In this document: piece after piece, positions 42,450 through 50,859 of the stretch
Layout: every line of letters starts with the position of its first letter
Numbering within the stretch: the stretch's first letter is position 1
NCBI RefSeq assembly: GCF_030695035.1
Contig: NZ_JAUYTT010000025.1
Coordinates: 94,858-158,857, forward strand
DNA length: 64,000 nucleotides
Direction: 5' to 3'
DNA from: Frigidibacter sp.
GTDB lineage: Bacteria > Pseudomonadota > Alphaproteobacteria > Rhodobacterales > Rhodobacteraceae
The notes under the pieces: model-generated
Told to the model about the DNA's origin: nothing
What the model saw: the letters and a program-made list of their open reading frames with translations, nothing else
Database searches by the model: none
Program-made: the position numbers and the translations under genes

Positions 42450-42980
42450 ATGACGACAACGGGCCAACCCGCCGCTGCGACCCGCAGCCCGCGCTGGATG
42501 CGGATCGTGCTGGTGCTGTCGCTGGCGCTGAACCTTGCCGGGATCGGCGTGATCGCGGGGGCGGCGCTGGCGCATTCCAAGCGCCCGCCGCGCCCGCCGA
42601 TTGTCAACGATCTTGGCTTTGGCCCTTATACCGATGCGCTGAGCAGCGAGGATCGCCGCGCCCTGCGCCGCGCCTTTATCGAACGGGCGCCGGATTTTGG
42701 CGACCTGCGCAAGCTGATGCGCGCCGATTTCGACCGGCTGCTGACGGTCCTGCGCACCGAGCCCTATGACGCCGCCGCCGCCACCGAGGTGATCCAGGCG
42801 CAGCGCGAGCGCGCGCGGCAGGGTTTCGAGCTTGGGCAGGATCTGCTGCTGGAGCGGCTTGCCGCCATGGGCCCCGAAGAGCGCGTGGCCTTTGCAGGCC
42901 GCCTGGAAAAGGTGCTGTCCGGCCCACCACGGCGTCCGGGCACGGGGCCGGACGGGGAGAGGGACGGCGCGGAGGACTGA
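42450..42980 (+). CDS. Periplasmic heavy-metal-sensor-like protein
   Basis: A 176-residue protein of the CnrX/CpxP-like periplasmic sensor family. An N-terminal membrane anchor (about 18-40, IVLVLSLALNLAGIGVIAGAAL) is followed by a helical periplasmic domain (LSSEDRRALRRAFIERAPDFGDLRKLM, in parts) and a basic end. Such proteins sense metals or envelope stress and act on an ECF sigma factor. The metal is not known. Confidence 0.7.
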   Translation: MTTTGQPAAATRSPRWMRIVLVLSLALNLAGIGVIAGAALAHSKRPPRPPIVNDLGFGPYTDALSSEDRRALRRAFIERAPDFGDLRKLMRADFDRLLTVLRTEPYDAAAATEVIQAQRERARQGFELGQDLLLERLAAMGPEERVAFAGRLEKVLSGPPRRPGTGPDGERDGAED

Positions 42981-43040
42981 CTTGGGGCGCCTGGGGCCCG
43001 GGCTGAAGGGGGCTTTGCGCCCCCCACACCCTTCGGGCTC

Positions 43041-43076
43041 CCCCCGCAGGATATTTGGACAAGGCAAAGGGGCAGG
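43041..43076 (+). repeat. Intergenic repeat 'ATATTTGGA', copy 2
   Basis: CCCCGCAGGATATTTGGACA and AGGCAAAGGGGCAGGGGGC match copy 1 at 15903 except for few bases. A stem-loop precedes it. Confidence 0.6.
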
Positions 43077-43310
43077 GGGCGCCGGCTTTGGCACGCCCGA
43101 ACGGCCATCGAGGTCGGCTCGGCAGCTTCGCGGGACTTGCGCCCGGGAGCGGGTGTTGCGGCAGGCGTCGATGCAGCTAGGCGGCGGGCCGGCTTTTCGC
43201 AGCGCCCCGGGCACCGACCCCGGATGCGGACGGCCCGACCCTTCTGCGCCGCTGAGCTGATCGGGCTTTTGCGCCGACTGCAGTCGCCGCCGGGGGCTGT
43301 GCGTCCCCAC

Positions 43311-43348
43311 GCCCTGCGGGATGTTTGGAAAAAGCCAAGGCACGGGGT
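43311..43348 (+). repeat. Intergenic repeat 'ATATTTGGA', copy 3
   Basis: GCCCTGCGGGATGTTTGG then AAAAAGCCAAGGCACGGGG is a diverged third copy. Confidence 0.5.
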
Positions 43349-43650
43349 GCAGTTGGGCGCAATCCCGGGGCTGTCCGGGGAGGGCCGTTCCGCCACTGGC
43401 GCCCCGGGGAGTCGGTGGCGCCCGGTCTTTGTCCGAGGTGACCCGCGACCCGTCTATGGCATTCGCCGCCGTGGCGGTGGGTTGAAGGGCGGGGGGGCGC
43501 GGTGCGGCGCCCTGCATGCGCGGCCATCGAACAGGTGTCGGCGCCCCAGCCCGGTGCTGTGGAGTGTATCCGGACGGGCAAAAGACCTGCGCGGGCCTGG
43601 GCTCCACCGCAGCGAGGGATGCCCTGCCCGCCAAGCCCGGCCCGTGGGCG

Positions 43651-45045
43651 CTACGCCGCCGGGCGGCTGATGGTCACCAGGTTGCGGCCCTCGGCCTTGG
43701 ATCCCAGAAGCGCGTGGTCGGCGCGGCACATCAGCTCATCGACCGGGGCGGTGGCGTTGCGGGGGCCGCCGCCGATGGCAAGGCCGATCGAGACGGTGAT
43801 CGGCACCGCGCCCTGGCCGAAGGGCAGCGTCACCGGGCGCTCCTCGATCACCCGGCGCAGGCGTTCGGCGGTGTGGCGCCCGGCCTCGAGCTGGGTGTCG
43901 GGCATGGCCACCAGAAACTCCTCTCCTCCCAGCCGCGCCACCAGATCGACGGCGCGCAGGTTTGATCGCAGCCGTTCAGCCACCTCGACCAGCACCGCGT
44001 CGCCCGCGGCATGGCCCCAGCCGTCATTGACCAGCTTGAAGCGGTCGAGATCCAGCAGCATCAGCGCAAAATGCCGGCTGGTCTGGCGGGCGCGCTCGGC
44101 GATGCGGGCCAGATGCGGCAGCGCGTAGCGGCGGTTGTAGAGGCCGGTCAGCGGGTCGATCACCGCCATGCGCAGCCCGTCGGCAACCTGGGCGCGCAGC
44201 CGGTCGGCCTGGCGCTTGCGGCGGATCTGGCTGCGCAGGCGCAGCGCGATTTCGGCAGGGCAGGCGGTGGCGGCGATGACATCCGAGGCGCCAAGGTCCA
44301 GCGCCATCGCCGCGGTTTCGGGTGCCAGCGGCGGCAGCGCGATGCAGATCGCGGCGTGCCGCGTGGCGCTGCGCGAGCGCAGCTCCGACATCAGCCGCAG
44401 CCCCTCGCCGGGCTGGGCGAGATCGGCGGCGAGCAGGAACAGGTCGGGCGCGGGCTGGCCGGTGCCGGGCTGGGTTTCGGCCAGCACATCCTCGCGCCCC
44501 AGCACCAGCAGGCGGTCTTGCAGATGCGGGACCAGATCATGCTTCCAGGCCAGCGCCGTCTCGCGCCTTGCCGCGACCAGCGCGATGGTGCCGGGGGCGT
44601 CGAAGCCATCGGCCACCTCCGCAAAGCCAAGCTCGCGGCTGGTGGTGTCGCGCAGGCGCAGCTCTTCCTCGGTCTCGCGGGCGCGCAGCAGGCTGCGCAT
44701 CCGGGCCAGCAGCACCACCTCATCCAGCGGTTTGGACAGGAACTCATCGGCGCCGGCGCGCAGGGCGCGCAACTTGCTGGCGGCATCGCGGAAGGTGCTG
44801 ACCATCACCACCGGGATCGCGCGGGTCGCGGGATCGTCCTTCAGCGCGGTGCAGACGGCGATGCCGTCCATGTCGGGCAGTTGCACGTCCAGAAGGATCA
44901 GGTCGGGCCGCTCGGCCCTTGCCAGCCGCAGTGCCTCGGTTCCGGTGGCTGCCTGCAGCGTGTCGTAGCAGGCCGAGGCGAGCTTCACCTTCAGCACGAT
45001 ACGATTCGTCGCTACGTCATCCACGATCAGGATCTTGCCTGTCAT
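43651..45045 (-). CDS. pleD: PleD-like diguanylate cyclase (REC-REC-GGDEF)
   Basis: A 464-residue response regulator. The first receiver has the acidic pair in LIVDDVATN, phospho-Asp in LILLDVQLPDMDG and Lys in FLSKPLD. The second receiver lacks the phospho-acceptor (region PDLFLLAADL). The cyclase has GGEEF (LVARLGGEEFLVAMP), preceded by an RxxD inhibitory site (RAVD). It should make c-di-GMP on phosphorylation. I chose ATG 45045, which has GGAGA upstream. Layout matches Caulobacter PleD. Confidence 0.92.
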   Translation of the reverse strand: MTGKILIVDDVATNRIVLKVKLASACYDTLQAATGTEALRLARAERPDLILLDVQLPDMDGIAVCTALKDDPATRAIPVVMVSTFRDAASKLRALRAGADEFLSKPLDEVVLLARMRSLLRARETEEELRLRDTTSRELGFAEVADGFDAPGTIALVAARRETALAWKHDLVPHLQDRLLVLGREDVLAETQPGTGQPAPDLFLLAADLAQPGEGLRLMSELRSRSATRHAAICIALPPLAPETAAMALDLGASDVIAATACPAEIALRLRSQIRRKRQADRLRAQVADGLRMAVIDPLTGLYNRRYALPHLARIAERARQTSRHFALMLLDLDRFKLVNDGWGHAAGDAVLVEVAERLRSNLRAVDLVARLGGEEFLVAMPDTQLEAGRHTAERLRRVIEERPVTLPFGQGAVPITVSIGLAIGGGPRNATAPVDELMCRADHALLGSKAEGRNLVTISRPAA

Positions 45046-45151
45046 CGCAGTCTCCGCTTTCCTGCGCCCCGATAAGTCCATACTTCGTTTCCAAAGGTTA
45101 AGATTTCCTTTCCGGCCTTAACACGGGGCCGTGAGGGCAGGGGGAGGGCGC

Positions 45152-45445
45152 ATGGCAGAAGGCATGATGACGCGCGGCGCGGCCGAGGTTCTGGCGGTGC
45201 AGGCGCTTGGCTGGCTCGCGGCGGATGACGAGCTGTTCGGCAGCTTTCTGGGCAGCACCGGCGCGGGCGTCGACGAGGTGCGCGGCCGGGCGGCGGACCC
45301 GGAATTCCTGGGCTCGGTGCTGGATTTCTTGCTGATGGATGACGCCTGGATCACCGGGTTCTGTGATGCCGCCGGGCTGCGCTACGACGCGCCGATGCAG
45401 GCCCGGGCGGCGCTGCCGGGCGGGGATGCGATGCATTGGACGTGA
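45152..45445 (+). CDS. DUF3572 protein
   Basis: A 97-residue, mainly helical DUF3572 protein (AAEVLAVQALGWLAADDELFGSFLGSTG). It has no membrane segment. I chose ATG 45152 with GGGAGGG upstream. It is divergent from the PleD gene in a short region, as commonly seen in Rhodobacterales. Function unknown. Confidence 0.88.
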   Translation: MAEGMMTRGAAEVLAVQALGWLAADDELFGSFLGSTGAGVDEVRGRAADPEFLGSVLDFLLMDDAWITGFCDAAGLRYDAPMQARAALPGGDAMHWT

Positions 45446-45523
45446 GGCGGGCCCACGAGTCGCCTTTGCGTTGCAATCGAACCCCGGATCGGCCAGTCTT
45501 GGACTCCGGGAGTAGGAGAGCGC

Positions 45524-46252
45524 ATGGCCGATATCCGAGCGATCATCTTCGACAAGGATGGCACCTTGTTCGACTTCGAGGCGACGTGGAGCGCCTGGGC
45601 GCGAAGCCTGTTGCTGGATCTTGCGGCGGGCGATAGCGGCCGGGCCGAGCGGCTTGGCGAGGCGATCGGGTTCGACTTCGCCCGCAGCCGGTTCGCGGAG
45701 AGCAGCCTCGTCATTGCCGGAACCCCGGGAGAAATCGCCGAGGCATTGCTGCCGCATGTTCCCGGGGCCAGCCCGCTGACGTTGGTCGCCCGGATGAATG
45801 CTCTCGCCGCCGTCGCCCCGCAGGCCGAGGCGGTGCCGCTGGCCCCGCTTCTGGGGGCGTTGCGCGGGCGCGGGCTTCGGCTCGGCGTCGCCACCAATGA
45901 TGCCGAAGGCCCGGCCCGGGCGCATCTGGACAGCGCGGGCGTGCTGGGGATGTTCGATTTCATCGCCGGCTTTGACAGCGGCCATGGCGCGAAACCGGCG
46001 CCGGGGCAGCTGCTGGCCTTTGCCGAGGCGATGGGCCTGCGCCCCGCTGAGGTGGCAATGGTCGGTGACAGCCGCCATGATCTGCACGCGGCGCGGGCCG
46101 CCGGAATGGCCGCCGTCGCGGTCCTGTCGGGCATCGCGGGCTCTGCGGAACTGCAGCCCTATGCCGATGTGGTGCTGCCCGATATCGGCCATCTGCCGGG
46201 CTGGCTCAGCGCCGGGCGCGGCGAAACTCAGGCGGCCGAGACGGCGGCCTGA
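45524..46252 (+). CDS. HAD-family hydrolase (phosphoglycolate phosphatase-like)
   Basis: A 242-residue HAD phosphatase. Motif I is IFDKDGTLFDF, motif II lies in GVATNDA, motif III is the Lys in GAKPAPGQ, and motif IV is MVGDSRHD. It resembles Gph. The first Asp nucleophile and the second Asp of DKDGT are both present, so it should be active. The substrate is unknown; phosphoglycolate is only one option. A trimethylamine-methyltransferase-like gene follows after 109 bases. Confidence 0.9.
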   Translation: MADIRAIIFDKDGTLFDFEATWSAWARSLLLDLAAGDSGRAERLGEAIGFDFARSRFAESSLVIAGTPGEIAEALLPHVPGASPLTLVARMNALAAVAPQAEAVPLAPLLGALRGRGLRLGVATNDAEGPARAHLDSAGVLGMFDFIAGFDSGHGAKPAPGQLLAFAEAMGLRPAEVAMVGDSRHDLHAARAAGMAAVAVLSGIAGSAELQPYADVVLPDIGHLPGWLSAGRGETQAAETAA

Positions 46253-46361
46253 CGCTGCCGCACTGGCCGCACCCCGAAAACGACACCTCCATGTCGCGGA
46301 AAGCCGCGAACCGCCCCGCGCGCGCGCCCAATTCTGGCGCAGCAGCAGGGAAGGGCGGGCC

Positions 46362-47927
46362 ATGGCAGTCGCAGCGGAAGACGAGGGCAGGCGGAAACGG
46401 GCAGGCGGGCGCGCCGGCCATGCCCGCCGCGCGGGCAGCCACGCCATCGAGCAGATGTCCTGGCGCATCCCGCAGAACCATGACCGCCCGACCGAGCCGA
46501 TGGGGCCCGAGGGCGTTCTGGCGATCCACAACGGCGCGATGCGCATCCTGCGCGACATCGGCATCCGCTTCCTGAACGACGAGGCCCTGGCGATCTTCCG
46601 GCAGGCGGGCTGCAAGGTCGATGGCAACACCGTCTTCATGGACGAAGACTTCGTGATGGAGATGCTGGGCCGCTGCCCCGAGGAGTTCACGCTCACCCCC
46701 CGCAACCCCGAGCGCGCCCTGCCCATCGGCGGCAAGGCGCTGCTGTTCGGCAATGTCTCCTCGCCGCCGAACTACTGGGATCTGGAAACCGGCAAGGTGC
46801 CGGGCTTCATGGAAGGCTTCCGCAGCTTCATGAAGCTGACCCAGTATTTCAACTGCATCCATTTCGCGGGCGGCTATCCGGTGGAGCCGGTGGATGTTCA
46901 CGCCTCGGTCCGGCATCTGGACTGCCTTTATGAAAAGCTGGTGCTGACCGACAAGGTCGTCCACGCCTATTCGCTGGGGGCGGAGCGGATCGAGGATGCG
47001 ATGCAGATGGTGCGTATCGCGGGGGGGATGACGGAGGAGGAGTTCCGCGCCCGCCCGCACATGTATACCAACATCAACTCCGTCTCGCCGCTGAAGCACG
47101 ATCACCCGATGATCGACGGCGCCCTGCGCTGCGCCCGCGCCGGGCAGGCGGTGATCGTGACGCCCTTCACGCTGGCAGGCGCGATGGCGCCGGTCACGCT
47201 GTCCGGCGCGGTGACGCTGTCGATTGCCGAGGCGCTGTCGGCCATCGCGCTGATCCAATATGCCGCCCCGGGCGCCCCTTGCGTGATCGGCACCTTCACC
47301 TCCAACGTCGACATGAAATCCGGCGCGCCCGCTTTCGGCACCCCCGAATACATGCGCGCGACCCAGATGACCGGGCAGATGGCGCGGTTCTACAAGCTGC
47401 CGCTGCGCTCGTCCGGGGTGTGCGCGGCGAACGTGCCCGACGGGCAGGCGATGTGGGAGACGTCGAATAGCCTCTGGGCCTCGGTCCAGTCCGGCACCCA
47501 CATGGTCTATCACGCCGCCGGCTGGCTGGAGGGTGGGCTGATCGCCAGCCCCGAGAAATTCGTGATGGATTGCGAAGTGCTGCAGATGATCCAGCGCTAT
47601 ATGGAGCCCGCGACCTGGGCCACCACGCCCGAGGATATCGCCATCGAGGCCATCGCCGAGGTCGGCCCCGAGGGCCATTACTTCGGCTGCCAGCACACGC
47701 AAGAGCGCTACACGACCGCTTTCTACGCCCCCATCGCCAGCGACTGGCGCAACTTCGAGGCCTGGCAACAGGACGGAGCGATGTGGACGCCCGAGCGGGC
47801 GCACCGCATCTTCAAGGCGATCCTGGCCGAGTTCGAAGCGCCGCCGATGGATGCGGGGGTGCATGAGGAACTGAAGGAGTTCGTGGCCCGGCGAAAGGCG
47901 GAAGGCGGCGCGCCTACGGATTTCTGA
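46362..47927 (+). CDS. Trimethylamine methyltransferase (MttB)-family protein, non-pyrrolysine
   Basis: A 521-residue TIM-barrel methyltransferase of the MttB family. The start is ATG 46362. Conserved stretches include HNGAMRILRDIGIRF, RHLDCLYEKLVLTDK and MRATQMTGQMARFY. The frame contains no in-frame amber codon, so it lacks the pyrrolysine of true MttB and belongs to the non-Pyl group. That group acts on glycine betaine, proline betaine or carnitine in Rhodobacterales and others. No corrinoid protein gene is visible beside it. Confidence 0.88.
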   Translation: MAVAAEDEGRRKRAGGRAGHARRAGSHAIEQMSWRIPQNHDRPTEPMGPEGVLAIHNGAMRILRDIGIRFLNDEALAIFRQAGCKVDGNTVFMDEDFVMEMLGRCPEEFTLTPRNPERALPIGGKALLFGNVSSPPNYWDLETGKVPGFMEGFRSFMKLTQYFNCIHFAGGYPVEPVDVHASVRHLDCLYEKLVLTDKVVHAYSLGAERIEDAMQMVRIAGGMTEEEFRARPHMYTNINSVSPLKHDHPMIDGALRCARAGQAVIVTPFTLAGAMAPVTLSGAVTLSIAEALSAIALIQYAAPGAPCVIGTFTSNVDMKSGAPAFGTPEYMRATQMTGQMARFYKLPLRSSGVCAANVPDGQAMWETSNSLWASVQSGTHMVYHAAGWLEGGLIASPEKFVMDCEVLQMIQRYMEPATWATTPEDIAIEAIAEVGPEGHYFGCQHTQERYTTAFYAPIASDWRNFEAWQQDGAMWTPERAHRIFKAILAEFEAPPMDAGVHEELKEFVARRKAEGGAPTDF

Positions 47928-48349
47928 GGGGGCCCACGCCAGCCCGAGACGTCCCACGTTGGATCAATCCTAGCACGCGATAGCCGTGCGGTCTCATTGG
48001 CGAAGGCCATCGCCTTCGCCACGTCGCGCCTTGGCAATTTGCACCGGACGGGGCCCCCAAAGGGCCCGGCCAGCGCTCGCCTCCCGGCCCGGCCACGGGC
48101 CGGGCGTTCTTCGCGGAAATCCTCCACTGGAGGATTTCTTGTCGCTCATCACCCCCCGGCGGGCGCTTCTCGCCCGCCAGGTCGGGCTCTGTCCTCACTC
48201 GGTCTCGGGTTGCCAGCGGCACCGGGGGCATCCGTCCCGCCCGAAGGCACCGCGTCGGGTGCCGTCATGGCAAAGGCCACCGCTTTCCGCCACTGGCCCC
48301 CGCCCGGCGAAGGGGATAGCCTCTGCCGCGCAAGGCAGGAGTGACCAGC
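47928..48349. other. 422-bp gene-free region with two perfect inverted repeats
   Basis: I find no supported gene. GGCGAAGGC (47999-48007) pairs with GCCTTCGCC (48012-48020), and GAAATCCTCC (48116-48125) pairs with GGAGGATTTC (48129-48138, followed by TTGTC). Similar dyads occur in rho-independent terminators or in small RNAs. Confidence 0.5.
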
Positions 48350-50125
48350 ATGAGTGACAGCATCACGGACCCGGGCACCAGCTTCACGCCCGAACGGCTG
48401 CGGCTGGCGGGGTTTGGCGCGCTGGCGGGCCTTTGTGGCTGGCTGCTGACCGAGGTGCTGGCCGAGGACCTGGGTGGCACCCGGCTGCATCTGGTCCTGA
48501 CCGTGCTGGCGGGAGTGTTCTTTGCCGATGCGCTGGCGATGGCTGGCCAGATGCGCGCCCGCGCAGCCGTGGCCAGCGCCGCGCTGGTGGCCCTTCCGGT
48601 CGCCGGCCTCGCGCTCTGGGCCAGCCTGCGCTTTGCCAGCGTCGAGGATATGCTGCGCAGCCCGCACCAGGTCGTCGCCGGCCTGCTGCTCGCCGCCCTC
48701 CCGGTGCCCTTCCTGATCGCCCGCGGCGTCGGCGCGGGCTGGCGCGACTACCCGGCGTTGTTCCTCGCCGCTTGGAACATCGTCGTGCGCTATGCCGCCG
48801 CCTGGCTGTTCACCGGCGTGGTCTGGGCGGTGGTGTTCCTGTCCGACACGCTGCTGTCCCTCGTCGGGATCGAGGTCATCGACTGGCTGATCTCAGAGGT
48901 GGAGCTGGTCCCCTGGGTCCTCACCGGCGCCGCGCTTGGCCTTGGCCTCGCCGTCGTGTCCGAACTGGCCGAGCTGGTCTCGCCCTACCTCGTGCTGCGG
49001 CTTCTGCGCCTGCTGTTGCCGCCGCTGCTGGCCGTGATGGTGATCTTCGCCCTGGCGCTGCCGTTCCGGGGCCTCAGTGGCCTCTTCGGCACCTTCTCTG
49101 CCGCCGCCACCCTCATGGCCATCGCCATGGGCGGCGTCGCCTTGATCTCCATCGTAGTTGATCAGAACCATGCCGAGGCCGCGCGCACGCCGCTGATGCG
49201 CGGCGCGGCGCGGGCAATGGCCCTGCTGCTGCCGGTCCTCGCGGGCCTCGCCGTCTGGGCGGTGCTGCTGCGCATCGGCCAGCATGGGCTGACGCCCGAG
49301 CGGGTGGCGGGCGGGGTCGCGGCGCTGGTGGTGATGGGTTATGCGCTGCTCTACGCGGCATCGGTTCTCTCTGGCGCGGCCTGGATGGACCGCATCCGCC
49401 AGGCCAATATCGCCATGGCGCTGGCGGTAATGGCGGTCGCGGCCCTGTGGCAGACCCCGCTGTTGAACGCCGAGGCGCTGTCGGCCAGCGATCAGCTGGC
49501 GCGCTTTCAGGACGGCCGCATCGCCGTGGTGCAACTGCCGCTGCATGAGATGCGGTGGGACTGGGGTCGCCCCGGCGCCGCGGCGTTGGCCGAGCTTGGC
49601 ACCATCACCGGCCACCCCGATCAGGCGGCCCTGGAAGCGCGGCTGGCCGATGTGACCTCCTCCGCCGACCGCTATGCCTCCTCATCCGAACCTGCGGGTG
49701 CCCCGGCTGTCGATGCGCTGCGCGCCAGCCTCACGGTCCTCCCCGATGGTCGTGAGGCGCCGGACTGGCTGTTGGCCGACCTGCGCCAATGGGAGACCGA
49801 CAGCTGGGTCGAATCCTGTGCGCGCACCGATGATGCCGGCCGCCCCGGCTGCGTCATGGTGCTGGGGGATTTCATCACCACTGAACCCGGCGAAGAAGCG
49901 CTGCTGTTTCTGCATGGTGGCGGTGACAGCGTGATCCGGCAGGGCTTCATCGCTGCCCGCAGTACCGAATACCGCGCCTCGGCTATCTTCCTTGCCCCCG
50001 CGGCAGAGCCGGGCGCAGCGGCGCTCTTCGCTGCGCTGCATTCGGGCGATTTCCGCATCGGCCCCGCTTCGGTTTCCGCCTTGCATATCGGCGCGGCCGA
50101 GGTCCTGCTGATGCCCTGGCCCTGA
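48350..50125 (+). CDS. DUF4153 membrane protein
   Basis: A 591-residue DUF4153 protein. The first two-thirds have about eleven hydrophobic segments, and the C-terminal part (about 380-591) is soluble and mostly periplasmic or cytoplasmic. I chose ATG 48350 with AGGAG upstream rather than GTG 48341. Family function is not known. Confidence 0.85.
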   Translation: MSDSITDPGTSFTPERLRLAGFGALAGLCGWLLTEVLAEDLGGTRLHLVLTVLAGVFFADALAMAGQMRARAAVASAALVALPVAGLALWASLRFASVEDMLRSPHQVVAGLLLAALPVPFLIARGVGAGWRDYPALFLAAWNIVVRYAAAWLFTGVVWAVVFLSDTLLSLVGIEVIDWLISEVELVPWVLTGAALGLGLAVVSELAELVSPYLVLRLLRLLLPPLLAVMVIFALALPFRGLSGLFGTFSAAATLMAIAMGGVALISIVVDQNHAEAARTPLMRGAARAMALLLPVLAGLAVWAVLLRIGQHGLTPERVAGGVAALVVMGYALLYAASVLSGAAWMDRIRQANIAMALAVMAVAALWQTPLLNAEALSASDQLARFQDGRIAVVQLPLHEMRWDWGRPGAAALAELGTITGHPDQAALEARLADVTSSADRYASSSEPAGAPAVDALRASLTVLPDGREAPDWLLADLRQWETDSWVESCARTDDAGRPGCVMVLGDFITTEPGEEALLFLHGGGDSVIRQGFIAARSTEYRASAIFLAPAAEPGAAALFAALHSGDFRIGPASVSALHIGAAEVLLMPWP

Positions 50126-50241
50126 GCAGGGGCGGGCCGCAGGGCCTTCGCGTCAAACTGTCCCGATCCCGCCGCCGCAGGTTTGCGCTTTATAAACCTT
50201 GCCGCGCCTAGCCTGCTGTCCAGTGGGAAAAGGGGTTCGGA

Positions 50242-50859
50242 ATGCACGGTCTAGTCAACCGTTCGCTCCAGTGTTTCTTGCGCGATACCTATGGGGGGGA
50301 CCTGTGGGACGCGGTGGCACGACGGGCGGGCATCGGGCCGGACGGGTTCGAGGCGATGCAGATCTATGACGATGCGCTGACCGAGGCGGTGCTGGGGGTC
50401 GCGGCGCAGCGGCTGGCCAAGCCGCCCGAGGCGCTGCTGGAGGATCTGGGCGCCTATCTGGTGTCGCTGGAGCCGCTGCGGCGGCTCTTGCGCTTTGGCG
50501 GGGTCGGCTATGCCGATTTCCTGCACTCGCTGGACGATCTGCAGGGCCGCGCGCAGCTGGCGCTGCCGGACCTTGGCCTGCCGGCGCTGCGGCTGGTGGC
50601 GGCGCCCGGCGGGCAGTTCGCCCTGCATCTGGGCGGGGGCGATGTCGCGGGCTGCACGATGGCGCGGCTGGCGCCGCCGGTTCTGGCCGGGATGCTGCGC
50701 GCGATGGCCGATGATTACGGCGCGCTGGTGCTGATCGAGCTGTCAGGGCCGCAGGGGGCGGGTCGCGCCGGCGCCATCCACATCGACCTGCTGCAGGCCC
50801 GCTACGCCAAGGGCAGGCGGTTCCACCTTGGGCTGCCTGTGGCGGAGGTGGCACCATGA
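50242..50859 (+). CDS. H-NOX-like (heme NO-binding domain) protein lacking the heme ligand
   Basis: A 205-residue protein aligned over its length with H-NOX (MHGLVNRSLQCFLRDTYGGD, IGPDGFEAMQIYDDA). The proximal heme His of the family lies in a ...FLxxxDEvH motif. Here the corresponding sequence is FLHSLDDLQ, that is Gln at residue 101. The YxSxR propionate motif is also missing (QFALHLGG). So canonical heme binding is unlikely. Four bases overlap the following GGDEF gene. The pair resembles the H-NOX/DGC operons that control c-di-GMP. Confidence 0.83.
   Translation: MHGLVNRSLQCFLRDTYGGDLWDAVARRAGIGPDGFEAMQIYDDALTEAVLGVAAQRLAKPPEALLEDLGAYLVSLEPLRRLLRFGGVGYADFLHSLDDLQGRAQLALPDLGLPALRLVAAPGGQFALHLGGGDVAGCTMARLAPPVLAGMLRAMADDYGALVLIELSGPQGAGRAGAIHIDLLQARYAKGRRFHLGLPVAEVAP

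Larger units (their letters stand above)
42981..43650. other. 670-bp region without a supported gene, with two intergenic repeat copies
   Basis: I find no coding sequence in this stretch. It contains GC-rich stem-loops (for example GGGGGC at 43008-43013 with GCCCCC) and two copies of the intergenic 'ATATTTGGA' repeat. Open frames here are long on both strands but lack ribosome sites or recognisable protein character. Confidence 0.6.

Noticed and set aside
42981..43650. Open frames between the metal-sensor-like gene and the PleD gene
   Set aside because: Long frames exist on both strands but no ribosome site, no codon pattern and no domain; the region contains intergenic repeats.
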